The notes: a model not told the origin generated them from the sequence alone. Shown: positions 34,501 to 48,264, numbered from the stretch's first letter. The stretch is DNA of 64,000 bases from Sebastes aleutianus (GCA_916700875.1 CAKAKS010000198.1:124001-188000); one strand, 5' to 3'. Numbers and translations are program-made.

Positions 34501-36164
34501 GTATGTATGAAACAAAGACACAAAACCCAAAGTAACACTAATTATATATCAGAAATGGAAAAAAAATATATTTATATTTAATTGGCAGACTTTATAAAAT
34601 CCTTTGATCCCCACTATGACACAAAGTATAAAGCAAAAACACCTCTGTACACAACCAACTGTGCACAAATGCAGTAGTGAGGGTGTTCAGGTGGGACTAT
34701 TTTCCTAAAAAAGAAGAAAAAAAAGAAACAGCAACCAACAACAAAGAACTTCTTGTTTCAGTGCCTCCACTTTGCTTCGTCACAGAACATGCATGGGTGT
34801 TTCTGGGGCTGAGCTTCACACATCAGGACCTTAACAACTGCTGGGAACTGGGAACTGATTTCTGACTAAGGAAAATGCCTCAGGTTTCAAATATTTAGCT
34901 TTTGAGAGAGTCACAGCTGAAGGGCAGAGGATGTCATGAAACAGGTTTTCAGGTAGTGATCTTATGGCAGGTTAGCAGGGCTGCATGTGGTTCGTGGTCT
35001 TGACCACTCTACCAAATTTGGGTACAAAGTGCTGTTTCAGGTACCAGATTAGCCCTTCAGTACTAAATGTTCCTCAGCTGCTGCAGAAAAAAAAAGATTT
35101 TAAAGTGGCAGTGAGAACACGGCCTTGTGAGAGTTTTAACTGTGCTGGGAGTTTCATATTGGCAACTTTCCTGGCTCTAGTGCTGTAGTATATCAGACTC
35201 GATAGAAGAGCTCTGTATTTGGTTCAGGCTTTAACAAAGACCAGAGGAAAGCTAACGTCTTTGTTTCACAGAAATTACTTTGTTTGCTGCTGCAAGTGTG
35301 AATATAATACTATCATGCATTTATGGCAGAAGTTAATGAGACCTGCTTCACTTTATCAACCTTCACACAAACCTTTTAGCTCAGTCTATTTGTGCACCAG
35401 ATGAAAGCAGAGTGGATGATTGTTGCCCAGTGGCGAGCTGCTCCTCAAAGAGCTTCTTTAGAAAAGTTCAGTTACATAAGAATGTTTAATGGCATCTTGT
35501 GTTTAATAAAGCTCACTGCTCCAAGACCGAACGTCAGCCAGTCAGTAGCACTTTATTAATGGAATAAACATGGAAAGGCTGCCTGGGAGACATATATACT
35601 TCTAGTCCTGCAAAGGACAAAACAAGAAGGAAGGAACGAAGGCAGAAATATGCGTCCCACTTAGTCATAAACATATATCAAAAATCCCTGTTTAGACATT
35701 AGTCTGTGTTGTACATCTTATTATGAAGGTGTGTTCAAGTCCACAAGCCCATAATGCTGTGTCATGCAATGTCAACACATCTCTGTTAAACCTTGTTTGG
35801 ACATGAACTAGAATTACTGAGTTGGAACGGCAACTCCCAAAACAGCCTTGGTGTCGCCGAGGTGCCAATCGTTTCCTGCTGCTTATCTGAGCCCAGAGAT
35901 ACTTGAGGAGATGAACAATGACACCGTATTATGAAAAATATATTATTGTGCGTAATGTTTATACTGGCCATTTACCAGGTCTAAGTCTAAGTCAAATTTT
36001 AAGTTTGTCGACACAAGCCAAGTTGCAAGTGTCCATAAGCAAATATCTGAATGCTGACCATTAAAACAAGACGATATTTTATAATTTTCCTTTCAAAGCT
36101 ATGTTAATATGGTTCATTTCCTGTCAAAGCAACGGGTGTATATTAATATATTATCAGATTAAAT
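34501..36164. other. Intergenic, nothing recognised
   Basis: Short frames only. A pair of AATAAA-type signals on both strands at 35505-35570 is noted without a gene to attach them to. Confidence 0.4.
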
Positions 36165-37010
36165 CAGAGTAGAATCAGAATCCAGTTTATTGCCAAGTTG
36201 GTTTTCACACACAATATATTTGCTTTTGGGTATCGGTGCATAGACAAGAATAGAAAATACAATAGAAAAAATTACAAAAAATGTATATATAGAAACAAAA
36301 ATACTATTTAAAAAGTAATGAGCTAGGCAGGAAGGAAGGAAGAGTCAGTGTCAGTTGGGGTCCTGGGCCTTATAATGGGCCACTTGCAGATGGGAAGAAG
36401 CTTTTTTTGTGGCGTGAGGTTTTGGTCCTGATGGGCCGCAGCCTCCTGCCAGAGGGGAGTGATTCAAAGAATTTGTGTCCAGTGGGGCCGGGTATCGGTA
36501 CTTTGAAATAACCCAGCACCAAGTGGTAACAAAACTTCTAGCTATACGTGAAATTGATCCTTTTTGTGCCCAGATCTAGAAAAAAAAAGAATATTTTTAT
36601 TGTTTTGTTCAGCTCTCACTTGAGGTCCTGGGTGATGATGGAGCCCATGAAGTGGAAGGACTCCACAGCGTTGATTGGGGAGTCACACGGGGTGTGAACA
36701 CCGGAGACAGCTGGTCAACGCAGTGCTTCAAACTAGAGGGAGATACAGAGTATGGCCCGGCTGTTTTGCGGGGGTTCTGCTTCATGAAAAGTCTGTTGAT
36801 GTCCGTCTCCAGAATAGAGAGGGTCGTCATTGTGGTTGCCTCTGGGATTGGCGGTTGTGGAGAGGTCTAGGCCCCTAATGAGGTGGGGGAGCTGGAGCTG
36901 GAGGGCTGGAGCTGATGGATGGAGTAACGGGAGATGGTGTCAGGATTGTCCCATTGTCCTTCAAATCAACAGAAGTATTCATTCAGTTTGTTTGCCAGGC
37001 GCAAGTTGTT
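36165..37010 (-). mobile_element. Internally deleted LINE with RT remnants and 3' tail
   Basis: On the minus strand, 36830-36700 encodes a stretch with NPRKTAGPYSVSP...LKHCVDQLSPVF, matching the N-terminal RT block of L2/Rex-type LINEs ('NPRKAAGPDGVSP...CADQLAPVF'). Directly after it, in another frame, comes NAVESFHFMGSIITQDLK (about 36685-36630), which belongs near the RT C-terminus, so most of the RT has been deleted. At about 36475-36395 SGRRLRPIRTKTSRHKKSFF matches the terminal 'SGRRYR...' motif. The 3' tail at 36165-36300 includes CAATAAACTGGATTCTGATT on the minus strand. A separate repeat lies within 36484-36595. Confidence 0.7.
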
Positions 37011-37101
37011 AAGCTTTAGCATCTCTCACTTCCTTGCTAAACCTGTATTTAGACTCTGTCCCAGTGCAGATCGGAGTGAAAGGCATCCCTAATCGTATCA
37101 A

Positions 37102-37567
37102 TGGCCCTGTTCACACCTGGCTTTCACATGCATCCTGATTGATTCGATCACAAGTGGACAGCTTTAAGTACATCTGTTCACACCTGACATTAGAATGCGT
37201 CTCCACATGCGTCTTGAGTGACCACTTGTGATTGGATCTCATTTCCCCGCTCTATATGCAAATAAACCCGTAGTAAACACATGGCTAATACAGCAGCCAT
37301 TGTGACATAACATTACATGAATGTCAGTAGTAATACCCTACATATTCGGGAGTACATTTAATTAACATCAAAATAAAAGGTTATTGCACCGGCGGTCTTC
37401 CATGCCGCCGACACCGCTGCCTTTGCCAGGCAACAGCGGGGTGCTGAGCGATCACATCTTAATGCGTCCTCAGTGAGTCTTGAGTGCATTCACACCTGTA
37501 CTTAGAACTGTCCACTTGTGATCCAATCACTGAAGACGCATGTTAATACCAGGTCTGAACAGAGCCA
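37102..37567. mobile_element. TIR transposon (TGGCCCTGTTCACACCTGG), about 466 bp
   Basis: The left arm TGGCCCTGTTCACACCTGGC is mirrored by the right arm, which inverted reads TGGCTCTGTTCAGACCTGGT. Similarity continues through CATGC[A/G]TC, GATCACAAGTGGACAG and TAAGTAC, giving TIRs of about 75 bases. The interior (37280-37440) has no coding capacity. I recall this TIR from several fish genomes. Target duplication is not clear. Confidence 0.75.
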
Positions 37568-39356
37568 ATGATCAAAATATTCTCCTGTCGGGCACTTGAT
37601 AAACTGTCTGTATTTGGGGAGTTCATGGCTGAGGTTACCTTTGTTTAAGTCAAAGCCGAGGACAATAACTAAGGATTCTGGGTTTGTCCGCTCCACACAC
37701 TGTATCTGGTCATTGAGCGTGCACTGTGCCTCCTGCACAATGGCAGTGGAATATAAACACCGACAAGAATGAATTAAACAATTTCATGGCAGAGTAGAAA
37801 GGTTTACAGTTTTATGAAAAAAAATTCCAGATCAGGAAAATCACAACCAACCACTGTTAAGTGTACTGATATGACACCTGTCAGCCAATCAGAAACATCT
37901 TTTCAGTTGCCATGACACAATCCAAAAAAGACACATTCACATGTGTGCCTACAGCATACGAGACGGTAACAAACTCTTTGTCACATGTGTTGTGGTGTGC
38001 CTCCACCTGTCAATCAAACGGGGCGGTCAAAGCCAGGTTCAGGGTCGGGGTCACTGTCACACAGTCGGTGAGTGTTTGATGAGCTTCTTTTCAGGTGATA
38101 GAAGAGTGTAAACACTGGATTTTTGGACTCCACTGATCTGTTAAACTCCAATTGGGAAAATCAATAGAGGCGTGAGGAGGGTGAGGATTCCTCTTCATCC
38201 TTGTGGTCACATCAGCTCTGTCCAGTTGTTGCTTGCATGCAGCATTGTTTGATGATAAACACTGGGAGCTGTGAAGACTGCTCGGTTTATAAGATCATAA
38301 ACTGAAGTATGTTTTACCGTAGACAGAATTGTAGCTGCCAGTTTATGTCATGTGAGCAGTTTGTGCGTCAGAGTACGTATTTGTGTCTGAGCGATGATTC
38401 TGGCTCAGCTTTAAAGGTCAGAAACAGGAGAGAAATATGTAGTGTCCTGAACTCCAAAAAGCAGATGACATTCCTCTGTGTTTTTGTATGTTGAGAGTGT
38501 GCCTAAATGGAAACAAAGCTGAGCAGAACCTCTTTCGCAGTGACACCACACATCGTATTTCAAGAACCGTATCATTATTTTTCCATGTTGAAGTCCACTT
38601 ACTACACATCACATCGTCAAGTCTCTTTTAAAGTGAACTGTTTAAGATAAATGGTAACCAACGGCTGAGAACAAGAAGCCTGACAACCTGACTGAACTTC
38701 AGTCTGACATTGTGTTCATCTAAGCCAATTTCTGTTTGGGATCAGGGGTTATTTTGGCTTAACCGATCAGTATTGACTGACACATATACATTGTATCCCA
38801 TCAATGTGATTTTCAGATGACACAAACAGATGAGCAAACAACTTAATTTTTATGTTCGTTTAAGAACTGGAACTCTAGAACTGGGGAAACAGTCATGAAC
38901 CAGCACAACATCCGACCAATTGAATGACTGAATAAATTGAAGATATAGGCGGCGATTCAGCGGTCTCTGGAACCAGGCTGAAGATATATACATTTTAAAG
39001 AATGAAAACTGTAGTATTCTTTGGTTAGTAGTCAGCAGGCTTCCCATCTAACCAAATAGGACAAGCAGGCCTCCCAAGGTCCTAAGGGGGGATAATCACC
39101 ATCATTTTCTCAGCAAGAAGATAATACAAGCCAACCTGAAAGCAGTCATTAGTGTCATCCTAAATTTTGCAATGACATGACAGTGGCAGCTGAAGCTTTA
39201 ACTTTACGTTTGGAATGAGTTTAAGCTGCAAAATATCTGCAGTGACAGTTGAGCAGCACAGAAAGAGTAATGACCCTGAAATATTTCTGTTTTTTCCCAC
39301 ACTTGTTTTTTGTTTATCAGTAACATGACTCTATCACATCAACAAACATCTAATCT
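37568..39356. other. Intergenic, nothing recognised
   Basis: No exon or repeat boundary could be supported in this 1.8 kb. Confidence 0.4.
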
Positions 39357-39770
39357 GAAGTTCAGACTGAAATATCTCAGCAATTGTTGGCTGGATTGCC
39401 ATGATACGGGCAGACATCCATGTATCCAAGAGGATGAGTGTGGATACCAGGTGATCTTCTGACTTTTGGACCATCATTTTTGGGTTCTAATAAAATGTTT
39501 CAGCAGCTATTGGATGGATTGCTGTGACATCTGATACAGATATTCATGGTGCCCAAAGAGTCCTGATAACTTTGGTGATCTCCTGACTTTTCCTCTGGCA
39601 CCATCAAGTCATTTTCAACTTGTCCAATTTGTCCAATACTTTGTTTTATGGCCAAATACTGCAAAACTAATGCCATTCCCATCCACCTTAGCTGCAAACT
39701 AAGATGGTGAACATGGTAAACATTTAGTTCAGCAGCATCACAGAGCCACTAGCATGGCTGTAGACTCTTA
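39357..39770 (+). repeat. Abundant fish repeat, 'GGATTGCCATGA' family, longer copy
   Basis: It contains two tandem-like versions of the core (GGCTGGATTGCCATGATACG at about 39389 and GGATGGATTGCTGTGACATC at about 39512), each followed by GATCT[T/C]CTGACTTTT. It ends CACTAGCATGGCTGTAGACT. Related to 2578-2880. Confidence 0.55.
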
Positions 39771-39772
39771 AG

Positions 39773-40292
39773 CCGTGTTTCCACTGCATGGTACGGCTCT
39801 GACCGACTCAACTCCTCTCACTGTTGGTACCATGTCTTTTTCTCTATGCCATGCTCCCACAGTACGCCTCATTGTAGGCGGGATTCTTAGCTGGGCATAT
39901 GAAACTGCAGTGACATCATCTTCAACGGGACACTCACTGAATCATTTCAAAGGCATTTGTGTGCATAGTGCGTCCGGCGTAGTGTACGGTGCAGTTTTGC
40001 GAGCTGCCATTTAAAAAAAATATATCTGGGTCGAGTAAATTAAAAATTGCAGTCGCTATTGACGGTAGCTTATATGTTTATACGGTTTGTGCAGATTGTT
40101 TCATTGGTCTGCAGTGTTTTAACTTCACCTTCTAGTATTGGCTCAGCTCGCTTGGAACCTCAACTGAGGTGGTACCAAGAATGGAGCGGTTCTATTGGTA
40201 CTATCTACAGCTTTTGCTAATGGAAATGCAAAAATACCTTATGTGTAACGAACTCAACTGAACTGGACTGCTTGGTTAAAACGTGCTCTTAG
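39773..40292. mobile_element. Probable DNA transposon relic with 'GTTTCCACTGCATGGTACGG' end
   Basis: The left end CCGTGTTTCCACTGCATGGT with GGCTC...GACTCAACTC, and on the right GGTGGTACCAAGAATGGAGC and AACTCAACTGAACTGGACTG, are arranged as a decayed inverted pair. I recall this as a common fish element with 'CGTTTCCACTGCA' ends. Boundaries are approximate. Confidence 0.45.
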
Positions 40293-43200
40293 CCTTGTGC
40301 TATTTTTAGTCACAACGTGGCTAAAGTCAGCAGTTAGAGATGATAAGAGCTAAAGAAACTATAGACTGGTTGCCGATAGGGAAAGCTTAGGAGATAATGA
40401 AGCTCTGATAGAAAATGGGTGGAGATGTTGAGATGAAGATAGCTTTCCAGCTACAAAGACTTCTGTAAATCATAACTATAAGTAGAGTTCAGAGTTCTGA
40501 GAGTCTTTTTAAGTCTTATCTGTTGTATGTCAACTTAGGCTGCTGGAGTTAAACACCCACTTTGGAAGGTCAATGAGTAATTTCTGTCTATACGACCATC
40601 ACTTTGCTCCTACAAGAGCTGCAGGTACAAGGTAAAACTGATAAAAGACTACAATTCCTGAGAGTGAAAAATGTTCCGATTCAGTTTAAAGGTAAGTAAC
40701 CAAGTATATTAACTCCAATTCTGTACTTCAGTGCAGTTTTATTGGTTAGTATTTCAAGTCTGAGACACTTTGTAGTCTGTGGTGTAGTGGTCGTTGATGA
40801 GGTGGGTGTATTACTAGGTAGATGGGTAGGTTACTGTGGAGGAAGTGGGTATACTCTCTTATATATTCCAATGGCTTTTAGGTTGATAGGTGGGTGTACT
40901 GTAAACCGCCTGAATAAGAGGTGGGTATACCCAGTATACCTGCGTATACTCTCCTCTACAACACTGTTTTTAGACCTAGTAGACAAACTAATCTAAAAAT
41001 GCCTCAAACACCAGTTATTGCAAATGTACATACATTTTCTTTTTACATTTCAGAGTGTGTGCTCATTTCATCTATAAAATCATGGTGATCAGGTCTGTAT
41101 CTGGACCGTGAAATGCTCTGATAAATTGGTGTGTTCCTGCACTAGACTCCTTCCTGTCAATGTTTTGCACTTATTGCTTTAAGCAATCAGCCAAATGCTC
41201 ATGCCTATGTCTAAATGGCAAACATTCCCAGGATCTAATAAAAGATCCTCCCATATAGACAGACCTTTTTTCAGCATAATGGACCGACTTCTTTTATATA
41301 TGTCAGCTGGGGTCACGTTTAAGAAAGAAGGGCAGCTATTCCTGTAGAGCGGAGGCAGCTGATGGAGGTTTGCCGCAGGAGTGTGCAGCTGTAACGCGAT
41401 GCCACGCTAGTGCTGCCACGCCGGGTCCACGCTGTGAGAGCGTGATCAGCTGGAGAGGGGGAGGAGGGGAGAGGAAGGTAATAGGAGAGTGGTGAAGGCT
41501 GACAAGAGTTGGAGAGCTGAGGAGAGAGAGAGAGAGTGAGAGAAAGAGAGATGTGATGCAGAACTAAAGAGCCTTTCAGAGCTCTGACCTCAACTAGACC
41601 TTGTTCAAATCTAGACTGAGCTCTGTGTGTCAACAAATCCATCACTTACCATGTAAAGTATTGTGTACAGCAGAGGTCACAGTAAGAATTAAGGACCCTT
41701 AAATAATCTGAGAGAAAATCATCGTGGTTGATTGATTACATTTTTAACTTTTCTTTGGGTTCATTAAAATAACATACACTGCATGTAAAAGGCTCACAAG
41801 AACAGATCCCAGGTCTGCAACCTGCACTGGAAACTGAACTTGAATAAATGCTGAAATGGATGGAAAGTAAAATCATTAAATAGCCTCAAACTACGTGCCA
41901 GCCGAGATAAAAAGCATCCATTAGCACCAGTAATGCACTTGCAGGAAGGGCAGCGCTGAGGTTTTTTTTTTGTCTGAGAGGGAATGTTAATGGGGCCTTG
42001 TTGTGTCTGCTGTCAGAGAAATGTAACGAGGAGAAAAGAATCACAATCCATGTGACTCTTTCTGAATAGACAACGAAACAAAGAGAGCAGAAGCCTCATC
42101 AAACCGCCCACACACACGCACACAGACACACAAACTCCCTCCCCTAACAAGCTGTAAACTGTTGCATCCACACACATAAACACACACATTAATAGACTGC
42201 GTACTCTCATGAATGCAAACAAACAAGCACACAGACATACATGAGGGCTGAGCAGTTGTCACCCTTCATCTTTACTTCCACTTGGCTAACATAGAAACAC
42301 ACACACAAGTGTGGCTACATGTTTACTGTCTCTGAGGCTACTGTCATTCATCTCATCACACAACATTTTTCTGCACAAAAAAAAAAAATCCCAGAGGTCC
42401 AAAGTTCAAATACCAAATGGGTGACAGTAAAGGAAGAGGGAGATTCAGAGGTCGCTTTGACTTTGCACTGAACTAATGTAACTCTCTCCTACACAGGGGC
42501 GAACTGGGAGTGAAATTCGGCCCAGGACTTTGAGATGGAGAGGCTTTTGGCAGTAATTTTAACACTAATACAGTTTTTTTGGTACAAGGGCGTAGGTTTG
42601 TTTAGTAGCCTGATAGTAACTTCTGTTTGACTGTGTGATGAACCTGACTAAACTTAAATATTTACCGGTGCTCACAAGTGTCTCCTGTTTGCCTGCAGCT
42701 ACCAACATCTCTAAAACTGCTCTTTCTGCAGACAAGTGCAAGTGCAACATACAAAAGCCCCCAGTTTAAAAGGCACTGCTCAAAGCCCCATTGGTCTGCC
42801 TACCAAGCCGACGTCCTTGTTGTGTTATAAAGAGAATCTGTTGATGCTAAAGACCTTCAAGACACTTTAGCATGTCTTGCTGACACCTGCCTCCTCAGTC
42901 ACCATTGCACTGATTCAAAACAAGACCGGCCAGACAAGCCTAGGTGAGCTGGAACACTAGTCACAGATTGTCAAGTTCACGATGAAAATTATGAAAACAA
43001 GACTGGCCCTTACAAGACTGGCCCACAGGGAAAATTCACGAGCTTCCTAATGGACAGCCCGTCACTGCACCAACAAAATGTAGTTCCCATACAACTGAAC
43101 AGCATTCTCAATTATATTTTGAGGGAAACCTGTTTTCTCCCGGTTTACGAACCCAGTTTTAAACAGTTTTAAATATGTGGTAAATTTTGTAAATTTAAAC

Positions 43201-43580
43201 AAACCAAAAATGCAACATAACTACTTTATTAGTTTTAGTAAAAAACATCATGATTGGCTTAAAATGACTACATTTGTTATGTTATTTAAGCTATGGACGT
43301 TAATTAAAATAAGTGAACATTGACTTGAACAGCGAAGAATCCTGTACCACTGTCTCTGCTGTCAGTGATGTCAGCATCTGCAAATATTCCAACATATTGC
43401 ATCCTGAAGGATTTAACTAATTGATAAATAGGTGAATATGAAGGGCATTCACTTCATTGTGGTTCCTATTCACTAAGCACAGCAGGTGCAGAATGAGGGT
43501 GACCTGATTAAGTGGTGTTGAAAGTCACACAACACGGTGCTGACACACAAGTCCAGGACGAAATGTAACAGGAAGCCACA
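40293..43580. other. 3.3 kb intergenic, no gene seen
   Basis: 41319-41645 is GC-richer with a GA-rich simple repeat (41517-41550). The minus-strand frame there is Ser/Leu-rich because of that repeat, and no splice-supported exon was found. Interrupted CA tracts lie at 42100-42185 and an A-run at 42378-42391. Confidence 0.4.
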
Positions 43581-43757
43581 CATTCGAAGCTATGGAAAGT
43601 AATGCACTTTGCCACAAAATCAATTTGTATGTAATCCGCGCAACTGTGAACCAGGGAGTATAAATGTGTTGCTGGATAATCGTAGGAAAACGCATAAAAA
43701 ATGAGGAATAATTTTCTTAAGATATCATACGAACTGTTGTATGAGGATACGTTGGGA
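43581..43757 (+). mobile_element. Internally deleted MITE (177 bp)
   Basis: The left part (CATTCGAAGCTAT ... CCACAAAATCAATTTGTATG ... GTGAACCAGG) and the right part (GTTGCTGGATAA ... TTTTCTTAAGATATCATACG ... GGATACGTTGG) both match the 504-bp copy at 62179-62682. The roughly 300 bases between them are missing. Confidence 0.75.
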
Positions 43758-44179
43758 GATCACAACTATTTCAATCAGTTTCAGCCAAGAAAATAGTTTA
43801 ATCAATTTAAGATCTTAATTATTCTTGTTTCATGTCACCACCTATACATTTTAATCTGGTTGGCATTATTATATTTTTCAGGTCTCTGGCAAAATATAGT
43901 GTTATGTAACTGGTGTTTCGTTTTGTAAGTTACATTAGTGACGTTTGTCATGTTATGTTTGTGACGTTACATTTGTCACGTTACATTTATCACATTTGTC
44001 ACGTGACAAAAGTGTTTCATTGATGTTTGTGACGTGTTTTCTGTAATTGTGTTATGTTGTTTCCGTACATGTTTTACCTAGTTTACTTACTTATTTTAAT
44101 CCCAACCATGACATTTTCCCTTACCCTAACTGAGTGGTTTTCTTGCCTAAACCAAAGTTAGTGGTTATCTTGCCTATAC
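43758..44179. other. Intergenic with loose GTTACATTTGTCAC repeats
   Basis: Between about 43930 and 44030 variants of GTTACATTTGTCACGTT and TTTGTGACGTT recur five or so times in a degenerate array. It may be part of the adjacent transposon. Nothing else seen. Confidence 0.45.
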
Positions 44180-44317
44180 CTAACTGCGGACGTTTGTGTG
44201 GCATACAAATGACACGCAAAAAGGCTAAAATCTGTACTCGTGACACGCGCAGTGTCATTTGTGTCATTAATGTTCAAGTCATGCCATTTATACGCCTTCC
44301 CGTGAGACTGGGTTGGG
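44180..44317 (+). mobile_element. TIR-element right end (TATACGCCTTCCCGTGAGAC)
   Basis: GACACGCGCAGTGTCATTTG, then TATACGCCTTCCCGTGAGAC and TGGGTTGG, match the right end of the element at 61494-61768 (TATACGCCTTCTTATGAGAT, CAGGTTGG). The left end was not located; preceding CTAAACC/CTAACT phrases are typical of these elements' interiors. Confidence 0.6.
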
Positions 44318-45669
44318 CAAACAGAGCAAGTCTCCTAAAGCTTTGCAAATCATCTTCCATATTACATAAATCATTTAAAAGGTCTGCCCAAAAGTAAGAC
44401 ACAGAAATCGGCTCCCAGAATTAGCTTTGGTTTCTTTGTCTCCAGTATGGCGATATTTATCAGACATTTTGTGAATTTCTTCCACAAAAATGCTGTTCAA
44501 AAGTTGCATATTGTTCACAAGCTGCATTTTGTCTTACAAAAGAAAATATGGTAAATCATATTCTAAATGTTCCATTACATATTCATGGCCAAATATGCAC
44601 TTTCTACATGAAATTAGTCACGTGCCATGTTTCCATGTAGATGTACTGAATGTATTTAGTTTCAAGCGGTGACACATTTGAGTACCAACAGTTCAGACAG
44701 CTCAAACAGGTGGATGTGAGATATGGATGGAGTCTGTGACAGAACATGTGAGCTGGAATGAAGGCTATGTGGGGTAAAGGTATACTGTATACAACCCTTC
44801 AGAGAGGATGAGGGTAAATAAGATGAGACAAGTGTGAGGGAGGTCGAGTGGGTAGCAAAGAGCTGGAGGGAAGACGAGAGAGTGTTAGAGAGGTGAGAGA
44901 AGATTCAAAAGGGTGCAGAGAGTTGAAAAATAATTCAGAAATGGGTGCGAGAGAGGATGAAACTAGGTAAAAAAGAAGTAAAAGACAATGAAAGTTAGTA
45001 GAGGACATTTTGGATAAAGAAGTGGGAGAAAAGAAAAGTTTGGACGGAGAGAGGTACTGGGAACAGAGCTGGGAACAGAACGATAAATCCCAGAGACCTT
45101 AGGATGTCCAGAGTGCAGAACTGCAGCCAAGTCCTCACATGATCCTGAATGTGCTGCTGTGACAGAGAACATAGAGAAGGAACAGGAGGTCAACCCTTGG
45201 TTCAAGACCTACAAAGCTAGTGCATATATTAAAATATTAATATAACTTATCAGATTCATGAGAAAAAAAAATCTCAACAAAAATGTGAAATTATAAAATT
45301 GCATTTAAGAATTTAATAAACATTTTCAGGAGTTTCTGTAACCACTCGTGCACAAAGCTTTTAACTGGCCACTGAACACTATATTTGGGAACCCTTATGG
45401 TTTACACCAGTCATATATAAAGAAGGTGAAAATCCAACAACAAGTTAATCTTTCGGACAAATAAGCCTTTTAAATGAGAATGAAAACCTTTTCTTTGAAG
45501 ATACGTTGACATCTAAAGTAGCGGAAATCATTTAAAAAAGGTTCATGTAGAATTATTAAGCTTCATCCTACAGAGGTAGCTGGAGATGCAAATGCTAGTG
45601 TTATGGTATACCCCTGTCTGTATATCCTAAAAGTTTAGAGAACTTCCCAATTACCCTGTCACCTAAAAT
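44318..45669. other. Intergenic, nothing recognised
   Basis: Purine-rich at 44860-45060, which produces long pyrimidine-coded frames on the minus strand. No motif seen. Confidence 0.4.
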
Positions 45670-45830
45670 TGTAATTGGGCATTGAACTACTTTTGACTAA
45701 AATGATTAGATCAGAAGTCAGAATAGAAGATGTAAAGGTAACAGGACACGTTTGTAAAATAAGTCTGTATGCTGACGATGTTATTATTTATCTACAGAAA
45801 CCTACAATCTCCACATGCTCCTTTTGTTTA
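45670..45830 (+). mobile_element. L1-like LINE RT fragment (ISLYADDVIIYL)
   Basis: One frame reads IRSEVRIEDVKVTGH followed by KISLYADDVIIYLQKP. This matches the block around the catalytic YADD of L1/Tx1-type reverse transcriptases ('KISLYADDVLLYL'). YADD is at 45768-45779. The surrounding sequence is degenerate with stops; this is a different lineage from the copies at 17.6 and 20.4 kb. Confidence 0.65.
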
Positions 45831-48264
45831 TTCTAAGGGTACATTCTAAACAAACATTAGTTGCTCAACAAAAATTGAGTTAAAAAAAAAACTCTGCACA
45901 ACACAAAATAATTTAAAAAAGCAAACAGACATATAACTAGTAAAATATTTATGATCCTGGTCTAGTCAATTACTCTATATATTAGGATATATAGATGTTA
46001 AAGTACAACATTTTAGGACAAAGTGTGCTCTTAAATTACATGTGTTTACACTGCAGGAGGAAGCTGATTGGCTGAGACTCAATCCTGCAATCTGCAGCCA
46101 GTATGAGAGGATTGTACTGTGAACACAATCTGGGCTCCAGTCCAACAACATGGCTTCATAGGACCTCAGACACATACGTACATTCACTTGTTGATTGTTC
46201 ATGCTGAAGAAAGAACATAGGGGTCTAGCAATAAAACCTTTATAGAGCTGATGCATTGTTAATATATTTCATTCTTATTTACCAAGAAGCAGAAAATGGT
46301 TCATACAAACACACAAGACTAGAGGTTGCTTATGGTTTCTGTAGTTTTATGGTATTTTTAGGCTGTTAAAGATTCGGCTAATGTTATAATTAATCTAATC
46401 AGTTGAGACAGCTGGGGATGTGAATTTAGTTCACATAATTTCATGTGGTATTATGTTAAAACATGTCACTGTATGCAGTTTTCTTGTATAATAAAAGTGA
46501 AAAGTAAAGTGAAGGGTTTGGATGTATGTGTCATCTGTTTTCTGATTAGTCATCTCTGCATGCATTTATCGACTGACTGAGTTGGAACTCAATAAAGGTA
46601 ACTAAAAGAGGATATAAACTACAAACCAAAATAAGCAATATGCTGCAGTAAACCTAAAAGAGGGAGAAAAAAGATATTCATCATCTTGTGATTGTGTTTT
46701 TTCTCATGAAGAATAACATATTGTGTTCTGGAGTAACAAAAACTAAAAAATGTTAAACTTGCTTTTGGGGTGTGGCCGCCACCACCCACGTTGGCGTAGT
46801 TGCATCATCACAACGGTTTTTAACGTGAAACTTGCTGATGTGACACAATAAAAATGCCATTGTTGTTTGTAAGCAGCGTTCCCACAGTGTTTGCTCTGAA
46901 ACCACCAACGGTAAAATTGAAAGTGCCAAACTAAACCCTGTCAGTCATGATGTGGGTTCTCATGTAATACTCACTACACCATTGCACACGTCACTGTCAG
47001 GACCAGGGTTGAGATCCAGAGTCCTGAAATCTTTGAATGAGTCTGGGGTCACGCTTTGATCGAGAAATGTTGCAATCTCAATATGTGCTATAAATAAACA
47101 CTTACTATGTATTATTTTATTATGATTATGTTTGAGCCTGACTGAGTTGCTATTTTATTTCACTTCATTGATTTAAGCTGGCATACCTCTTGGATCAATA
47201 CATTCAATAAGAAAGGTTAAGAAGAAAGGAAAAAAATTAACTAAGGTGCACATTAGAATAAGTAAAATTAGCAACTGCAAAATTTATGGCAAACATAACA
47301 AAATGCTGTTTTGACAACGCTTGACAACGCTTGGCAACAGCGTTGGTCCATCCCGCCCGTGGCGGTGATTGACTAATCGTTAGTTGTCCCATGCCGCTCA
47401 TTGGGACGTTTGATTTTTCCGCCAAGAAAACGCCCTAACTGGGTGGATTCAAAGATCTGGACCCAGGCAAGCTACTCTGGGAAGTGTCCAATTTTTATTC
47501 ACTCTGATGCTAAGTCTGATTTAGAAAAACTCCACGATTAAATAAATTAAATTCTTCCTATTTTTCCTTCACATTGGAAAGGTTTCTTTTATCATCTGAC
47601 TATCTGTCACAATCTGCACCAACATCCACTGTAAATACTAATGTCACATTACAGAAAGGATGCAGCATCAAAATGTTAATTGATTCTGACTAATGCAACA
47701 GAACTGAAGTAATTACTATCCCCTCAAGACAGACTCAGCTGGTTATGTAGAAATTCAGTATATCCAGAGTTGCACAACACAGAAACACACACACACATTC
47801 CCAGGGTGTGACTCCAATTTACCCAGCTCACAGTCACCGGCTGACTGGAAGAAGATAAATCCTCCTACAGTATATGAAGTCACGGCACGGTCAATATTGA
47901 TTCAGTGATTTCCTTTCTTGTGATTTCATCACAATAATGTAATGACTGACTAAATACTTCATTCTAGTCATTCCAAAGATATTGACTTTGGGTTTGGTAT
48001 AGTGTCCTCAGACCTTAAAACCATATGCACATATGGTGGGAAACATGATGTTAAATGCAAGAATGTCCAACATGTGAATGCATCTACTTCGAATATACGA
48101 TGATGATTTCAAATGAACATCAGGGATGAAACTGACAGAAGTTCGACAACATACTAGAAGTTTAGTTTCAATGCTTTTTAAAATGACACTTCTTAATGCA
48201 TGATGCAATTAAGGTGTTCTTGCACAATACAGTACAATATGCTCCACTGATCGTTTCAGATAAC
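45831..48264. other. 2.4 kb intergenic, nothing recognised
   Basis: Contains a short tandem (TTGACAACGC, CTTGACAACG, CTTGGCAACAGCG) at about 47312-47343. No exon supported. Confidence 0.4.

Noticed and set aside
41319..41645. Possible 108-codon exon on the minus strand
   Set aside because: It is Ser/Leu-rich because of GA-rich simple sequence; no supporting splice partners or family match.
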